Made by a program: the position numbers and the translations under genes
Shown here: piece by piece, positions 59,691 to 64,000 of the stretch
Layout: the number at the start of each line of letters is the position of its first letter
Position numbering within the stretch: the first letter of the stretch is position 1
Notes under the pieces: model-generated
What the model was told of the DNA's origin: nothing
Database searches by the model: none
The model's input: only the letters and a program-made list of their open reading frames with translations
From: Comamonas koreensis
Lineage (GTDB): Bacteria; Pseudomonadota; Gammaproteobacteria; Burkholderiales; Burkholderiaceae_C
Direction of reading: 5' to 3'
Assembly: GCF_021026195.1 (NCBI RefSeq)
Contig: NZ_JAJNCT010000007.1
Coordinates: forward strand, 1-64,000
DNA length: 64,000 bases

Positions 59691-61099
59691 AGCACTTCAC
59701 CCCGGTTCTGCCAGATGTTGGTCCAAGGCGCCTGGCCATCGCCGGCCTGCCAGGCACTGAGCAGGCGCCAGCGCCCTGACTGCTGGCCGCCCTCCCATTC
59801 GCCAAACAGCGCCATCGGCGCGCCACCACCGAGCGCCTGCAGTTGCCAGGCATGGTCATCGGCCACGGCCAGCGGCACCAGCGCGGCGGCCGCGTCCCCT
59901 TGCGGCCAGACCGCATACCACTGGCCCGCGCTGACCTGCAGACGCGCCTGGCCGCACCACAGCGGCTGCACCGGCTGCAAGGGATTGGCGGCAATGCGCT
60001 GGCTCAGCTGCGCCAACGCATCGCGCCATGCGCCCTCGCCCAACGGGGCGCCAGCGCCGGGCGCCAGCAGTTCGATATCAGCCCCCGCGATGGCGCGCAG
60101 CGGTGCCTGTCCGGGGTAGAAATGCAGGCTGCCCCGGTAGCTTTGCGCCGGCACCCAGGCGGTCTCAAAACCACGCCCGCCCTGGGCGTAATCCAGCAAC
60201 CAGGCGATGCGCCCGCTGTGCTGGCCTTGCAGCCATACGCGGCGCTCCAGCAAGCGGCCTTCGCGCTCGATCTGGCGCAGGCCTACCACCCGCCAGTCGT
60301 CGGCCACCACCTGGCCGCGCGCCTGCACTTCGGCCTTGTCCATGGGCCAGCCCAGCGCGGCCATCACATCGGCACGGGTCTCGGCGCTCAGGGCATCGCG
60401 GCGTGCCACCGCATCGGCCAGCAACTGCCAGTGGCCCAGCTGCACCAGCAGGTCACGCGACCATTGCGGGTGGCTGTCCACCAGCTCCCAGGCCTCCTTG
60501 ATGCGGGCGGCCATGCCGCTGGCCTGCGCATCGACCATGCGCGCGGCCATGGTGTTCCAGTGCTGGCGCGCCTGGTGGTCGCCCGAGAGATTGGCCAGGC
60601 CGTTGCGCAGCATGTCCTGCATCCACAGCTGCAGCTCCTGCATGCCGGCGGCCACCTTGTCCCAGCGCTTGTCGTCGCGCTTGGCCTGTTGCTTGGCCAG
60701 TACCTCGGGATCGGGCGGCGGGGCGGCCGCAATGGCGGCGGCCTTGGCTTCTTTTTTCTCGGCTTTTTCAGCGCGGCTGTCCAGCCAGGCGCTGACCCAG
60801 GCGGGCGGCTCGGCATTGTCGGCCACCTGGCCGGCAGCGCGCAGCAGCATCAGCGCCAGGCCATGTTTGCAGGGGAATTTGCGGCTCGGGCAAGAGCACT
60901 TGAAGGAGGGCCCGCTCAGATCGACCTGGGTCTGGTAGGGCTTGGAGCCGCTGCCCTGGCATTCGCCCCAGGCTGCCGTTTCGTTGCAGCCCAGGCTGGG
61001 CCATTTGCTGGGGTTCTTCAACCCTTGTGCCGCCTTGGTGGAAGAGGCATCCGGGGACAGCGCCACCACCTCGGCTTCGGTTGCTAAGACACGTGACAA
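59687..61099 (-). CDS. SWIM zinc-finger protein (YehQ-like)
   Basis: The 470-residue protein carries the SWIM motif CxCx(n)CxH as FKCSCPSRKFPCKHGLAL near residue 68, which binds zinc and DNA or protein. A Lys/Glu/Ala-rich coiled segment follows, then a long domain of unknown fold. The likely start is the TTG at 61099, five bases after AGGGGAGG; another TTG seven codons upstream has no such signal. It is the first gene of the five-gene operon. Confidence 0.9.
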   Translation of the reverse strand: MSRVLATEAEVVALSPDASSTKAAQGLKNPSKWPSLGCNETAAWGECQGSGSKPYQTQVDLSGPSFKCSCPSRKFPCKHGLALMLLRAAGQVADNAEPPAWVSAWLDSRAEKAEKKEAKAAAIAAAPPPDPEVLAKQQAKRDDKRWDKVAAGMQELQLWMQDMLRNGLANLSGDHQARQHWNTMAARMVDAQASGMAARIKEAWELVDSHPQWSRDLLVQLGHWQLLADAVARRDALSAETRADVMAALGWPMDKAEVQARGQVVADDWRVVGLRQIEREGRLLERRVWLQGQHSGRIAWLLDYAQGGRGFETAWVPAQSYRGSLHFYPGQAPLRAIAGADIELLAPGAGAPLGEGAWRDALAQLSQRIAANPLQPVQPLWCGQARLQVSAGQWYAVWPQGDAAAALVPLAVADDHAWQLQALGGGAPMALFGEWEGGQQSGRWRLLSAWQAGDGQAPWTNIWQNRGEVL

Positions 61100-61125
61100 A
61101 CCGCCTCCCCTTCCGTTCAATCTGT

Positions 61126-61158
61126 TAGTAATCCGCTTTATAGATTTATTACTAGCGG
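61126..61158. promoter_or_regulatory. Inverted repeat upstream of the SWIM operon
   Basis: TAGTAAT (61126-61132) is mirrored by ATTACTA (61148-61154) in an otherwise GC-rich area, with a second overlapping dyad CCGCT/AGCGG. The central TTTATAG resembles a -10 element. It probably is the operator/promoter of the operon. Confidence 0.55.
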
Positions 61159-61226
61159 CATCGCACGATTGTAGGCAGGGTCCAAGACGAAATGATGCAA
61201 GACGGGCCTCCCACCCGCCTGGCGTC

Positions 61227-61514
61227 TCACTTTTTTACAGATTTGCGGCGTTCCCAGGCCACCATCGTGAGGATGACGATGGCGGCGCTGAGCGAGATAT
61301 GGCCGCACCAGGTGACCAGGCCCAGCGACCAGCCCTTGAGCCCCACGGCAATCGCCAGCGAGGCCAGCAACGCCAGCCAGCCGGCCAGGCGCAGGCGCCG
61401 GGTTGGGCCGGGTGGCAGCTCACGGCCCAACAGGTCGAGCTGGTGGCGGTCCATGGCCAGCGCCAGCAGTGCAAACGCGGGCAGCGACACCAGCTGAATG
61501 GCGAGGTGGTTCAT
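61227..61514 (-). CDS. DUF3325 small membrane protein
   Basis: The 95-residue protein has three hydrophobic helices and an 'AMDRHQ' segment near residue 20 that marks the DUF3325 family, usually found beside PepSY membrane proteins and siderophore receptors. It overlaps the upstream PepSY gene by four bases (ATGA). Role in iron uptake is assumed from context. Confidence 0.85.
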   Translation of the reverse strand: MNHLAIQLVSLPAFALLALAMDRHQLDLLGRELPPGPTRRLRLAGWLALLASLAIAVGLKGWSLGLVTWCGHISLSAAIVILTMVAWERRKSVKK

Positions 61515-63217
61515 GGCCGGGCCTCCTGCAAATCGGGCGCAATAGCAGCATTGGCAGCCACCGTATTGACGGCCACGCCGCCACTATCGGCAGCACGGGC
61601 GGCAGGCGCTTGCCGTGGCGCCGCCTGGCGCTGCGGCTTGCGCTTGGGTTGGTGGCGCCAGGTGCGGATCGCCAGCCAGGCATGCAGCGCGGCCAGCGCC
61701 AGCAAGGTCAACTCCAGCCCGGTGAACACCCAGTCACCCTCGATCAGGCTGCGCCACAGCGGCCGGTCGGTGGTCAGCACATTGAGGACCGGCAGCAAGG
61801 CCAGCGCCGCGCACCCGGCCCAGAGCAGCTCCACCCAGGCGCGCTTGGCAGGCCGCAGCATGGCCCAGACCAGGCTGGCACCCCAGAGGATGAAGAACCA
61901 GTGGATCTCCCAGTCGCTGCGCTTTTCCATGCCCAGCGGCAGCAAGCGGTTGGCCCAGAGCATGGCGGCCATGCCGATACTCAGCCCCGCAATCGCGGCA
62001 ATGTTCAGCCGCTCCACCAGCCAGAAGCCAAAGTAAGGCTTGTCCGGGTTGGGCAGCTTGGTGCGGCGCTTGACGGTCCACATCACCAGGCCGGTGCCCA
62101 CCATGGCCGTGCCCGCCAGACTGGTGAGAAAGTAGAGCCAGCGCACGGTGGTATCGCCAAAGCGGCCCAGGTGCAGCGCATAGAGCACGCCACGCGTCTC
62201 CGCCGCCGCGCCGACCTGGTCCTTGACCTCCAGCAGCTTGCCGGTGCTGCCCTCGAACAGCATGTATTTGGGGCTGATCGACACGCGCTCGAAATCACCA
62301 TAGGTGACGATCACGCGCGCCGAGGCATCGCCGGCGTTGTTGACGGTGACGCGGCCAATGCGGTCCTCGCCCCAGCGCTGCTGGGCCTGGCGCACCATGT
62401 CGCCCAGGGGAGCCAACGGCGCGGCCACCCCACTGGGCTTGCCTGCGGGGATGAAGGCACTCAGCTCGCTTTGCATGGCCTGGCGCTCGGCCTGGGTCTT
62501 GAAGGCGGCGCTGCTGGCCCAGGGCATGGTCATGGCCATCAAGGTGACCAGGCCGGTATAGGTAATCATCGCGTGGAAAGGCAGCCCGAAGACCGACAGC
62601 GCATTGTGCGCATCCAGCCAGGAGCGCTGGCCCTTGCCCCAGCGGAAGGTGAAGAAGTCGACAAAGATCTTCTTGTGCGTGATCACGCCGCTGACAATGG
62701 CCACCAGCATGAACATGGCGCAGAAACTGGCCAGCCAGCGGGCCCAAAGCACGGGCATGTAATGAAACTGGAAGTGGAAACGGTAGAAGAACTCACCACC
62801 CACGGTCTCGCGGCCGGCTACCTTCTGGCCGGTCTGCGGATCGAACACCGCGCTGCCAAAGCCGCGCTCGCCCTTTTCGGGCTTGGCAATGCGCCAGAAC
62901 GCGCTCACGACGTTGTTGCGCGCATCGGGCATGCCCAGGCTCCACTGGTTGCTGCCAGGGGCCACTTGCTCCAGCACCTGCGCCACGCGCGGTGCCACTT
63001 CGGCAGCATCGGGCACCACGGCCTGGTGGGCCAGCTCGGGCCGCATCCACTGCGAAATCTCTTCCTTGAAGTAGCTCACCGTGCCGGTGAGGAACATCGC
63101 ATACAGGATCCAGCCCACCAGCAGCCCAGCCCAGATGTGCAGGTCGGACATGGTCTGGCGAATGCCGCGTACCGCTGGTTTGCTCGGTTTGCTATCTTTT
63201 TTATCAATGGCAGTCAT
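61511..63217 (-). CDS. PepSY-associated membrane protein (siderophore/iron-uptake reductase type)
   Basis: The 568-residue protein has the PepSY_TM layout: a first helix in DLHIWAGLLVGWILYAMFLTG, a large periplasmic domain, then FCAMFMLVAIVSGVITHKK, HAMITYTGLVTL, LHLGRFGDTTVRWLYFLTSL and further helices with conserved histidines suited to heme ligation. Such proteins are thought to reduce ferric siderophores at the inner membrane. The ATG at 63217 overlaps the DUF3649 stop. Confidence 0.9.
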   Translation of the reverse strand: MTAIDKKDSKPSKPAVRGIRQTMSDLHIWAGLLVGWILYAMFLTGTVSYFKEEISQWMRPELAHQAVVPDAAEVAPRVAQVLEQVAPGSNQWSLGMPDARNNVVSAFWRIAKPEKGERGFGSAVFDPQTGQKVAGRETVGGEFFYRFHFQFHYMPVLWARWLASFCAMFMLVAIVSGVITHKKIFVDFFTFRWGKGQRSWLDAHNALSVFGLPFHAMITYTGLVTLMAMTMPWASSAAFKTQAERQAMQSELSAFIPAGKPSGVAAPLAPLGDMVRQAQQRWGEDRIGRVTVNNAGDASARVIVTYGDFERVSISPKYMLFEGSTGKLLEVKDQVGAAAETRGVLYALHLGRFGDTTVRWLYFLTSLAGTAMVGTGLVMWTVKRRTKLPNPDKPYFGFWLVERLNIAAIAGLSIGMAAMLWANRLLPLGMEKRSDWEIHWFFILWGASLVWAMLRPAKRAWVELLWAGCAALALLPVLNVLTTDRPLWRSLIEGDWVFTGLELTLLALAALHAWLAIRTWRHQPKRKPQRQAAPRQAPAARAADSGGVAVNTVAANAAIAPDLQEARP

Positions 63218-63540
63218 GCCGGAGTCACTCCATTCCATACCGGCCAGGCGGCCAGCAGCAGCGGTATCGCGGCCAGCAGCAGCCCCACCCAGGCACGGGT
63301 GGCCGAACGCACCGCGAACACCCAGATCACCGCGCCGGTGTAGACCAGAAAGCTGGCCATGGTGCCGGCCAGCACGGCCTGGGGTTTGGCCATGGGCAAG
63401 GCCAGCACGGCCACGCTGGCCACGGCCGCCAGCGCGTAGCCGCCGCCAATGGCGGCGGCGATGCGTGACAGCAGCGGGCCGACCTGGCAGGCCTTGGCCA
63501 GCGCGGCGCGCAAGGCGCCGCTCAGCACTTGGCTGGTCAT
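63214..63540 (-). CDS. DUF3649 small membrane protein
   Basis: The 108-residue protein has three hydrophobic helices and the typical SRIAAAIGGGYALAA and lysine/proline loop of DUF3649, which is found with PepSY_TM and DUF3325 in iron-uptake loci. It overlaps both neighbours by four bases, so the set is translated as one unit. Confidence 0.85.
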   Translation of the reverse strand: MTSQVLSGALRAALAKACQVGPLLSRIAAAIGGGYALAAVASVAVLALPMAKPQAVLAGTMASFLVYTGAVIWVFAVRSATRAWVGLLLAAIPLLLAAWPVWNGVTPA

Positions 63541-64000
63541 TTGGCCGGGTTGGGCGTTGCCACGGGGCCGGCAGCCACAGGGGCCACGCCCTCAGGCTTC
63601 ACGTAGGTGACCGAGGTCACATAGCTCACGCCGTCGTACTTTTCGCCAGCGCGTTCGCCGGGCGTGCGGTCGTTGTGCTTGATCTCGGCCACGTACTGGC
63701 CTTGCCATGGCAGGTCGAAATGCACCAGGCCTTGGGCATCGGTGTGGCCCTCTTTCATCCAGCCCGATTGGGTGACCACGGCGACCTGGGTCTTGGGCAG
63801 CGGCTGGCCCTTGAAGGTGGCCTTGAACTCACCGTCCTTGCCGGTCGGGGTCAGGTCCAGCGCCAGCTTGGGCTTTTGCGCGGCAAAGCCGGTGACCAGG
63901 CGTGCAGCGGGGTGGTACCAGTTGGTGACATCCTTGCCATCGCGCTTGAACTTGGACAGCGGATAGTTGGCGTCTTCAGCGACGATGGAGACACCCTCCT
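63537..64000 (-). CDS. DUF4198-type periplasmic protein, partial (N-terminus outside window)
   Basis: The visible 153 C-terminal residues run from GVSIVAEDANYPLSK to PVATPNPAK and include a beta-rich domain (KGQPLPKTQVAV, GLVHFDLPWQGQYVAEIKHND in part). This resembles the DUF4198/NikM-like periplasmic domain of metal-uptake loci. It overlaps the DUF3649 start by four bases. The signal peptide and metal-binding His residues expected upstream are beyond position 64000. Confidence 0.75.
   Translation of the reverse strand, partial: EGVSIVAEDANYPLSKFKRDGKDVTNWYHPAARLVTGFAAQKPKLALDLTPTGKDGEFKATFKGQPLPKTQVAVVTQSGWMKEGHTDAQGLVHFDLPWQGQYVAEIKHNDRTPGERAGEKYDGVSYVTSVTYVKPEGVAPVAAGPVATPNPAK

Noticed and set aside
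61403-63343. A 646-codon plus-strand frame
   Set aside because: It is antisense to the PepSY membrane protein and DUF3325 genes, which have overlapping ATGA junctions and recognisable families.
1-64000. CRISPR arrays, rRNA genes or intact IS transposase genes
   Set aside because: No regularly spaced direct repeats of CRISPR size, no rRNA-like conserved sequence and no transposase catalytic motifs were seen; the only repeats are the operator series, the hexanucleotide tract and the MITE ends.

Overview
The window is GC-rich and densely coded, and its gene content and order (lysC-tilS-accA-cysS, ppiA-ppiB-lpxH-mtfA, cyoABCD-SURF1-regBA) point to a betaproteobacterium of the Comamonadaceae, most likely Comamonas or a close relative such as Delftia. 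The genus is inferred from gene order and protein character; no database search was possible.

1-11.1 kb is the integrase end of a temperate prophage, inserted at the 3' end of a tRNA-Ser(GCT) gene. From left to right it carries a leftward replication arm (DnaC-like loader, replication initiator, CII-like and Cro-like regulators), a CI/LexA-type repressor, a string of small unknown genes including a free-standing RNA-polymerase alpha-CTD-like protein, a second immunity cassette arranged like phage P22 immI (Mnt-like, Arc-like, antirepressor) with three operators phased every 23 bp, then more unknown genes, an excisionase and a tyrosine recombinase. The other prophage end lies outside the window.

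11.2-31 kb is mainly chromosomal housekeeping: aspartokinase, tRNA(Ile)-lysidine synthase, acetyl-CoA carboxylase alpha, a DNA glycosylase, cysteinyl-tRNA synthetase, a TPR protein, two cyclophilins, LpxH, MtfA, an esterase, an FMN reductase, an ArnT-type glycosyltransferase and a PAP2 phosphatase, a 159-bp MITE-like element, the YbbA/TesA divergent pair, cystathionine beta-lyase and a TadA deaminase fused to a degenerate alpha/beta-hydrolase.

29.2-32.8 kb holds a compact NAD/ADP-ribose module: ADP-ribosylglycohydrolase, NADAR protein, HAD hydrolase and RNA 2'-phosphotransferase in one operon, divergent from a catalytically degenerate Nudix regulator (NrtR type), with two 17-bp operators 23 bp apart between them.

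32.9-49 kb contains an rRNA hydroxylase, an MFS carrier, a cytochrome bo3 quinol oxidase operon followed by SURF1 and a RegB/RegA redox two-component pair, a LysR/YeiH pair, MetY with a structured leader, an OmpW porin and a DUF808 protein. 49-53 kb contains a possible small transcript, MntP with a yybP-ykoY (Mn2+) riboswitch, and an NCS1 permease with an Asp/Glu/hydantoin racemase-family protein.

53-61.1 kb is a five-gene operon (SWIM zinc finger, DUF5691, MoxR AAA+ ATPase, DUF5682, VWA) related to the poorly understood E. coli yehL-yehM-yehP-yehQ set; it is the strongest candidate for a system whose biology is still undescribed. The window ends in a siderophore/iron-uptake accessory cluster (DUF3325, PepSY membrane protein, DUF3649, DUF4198).
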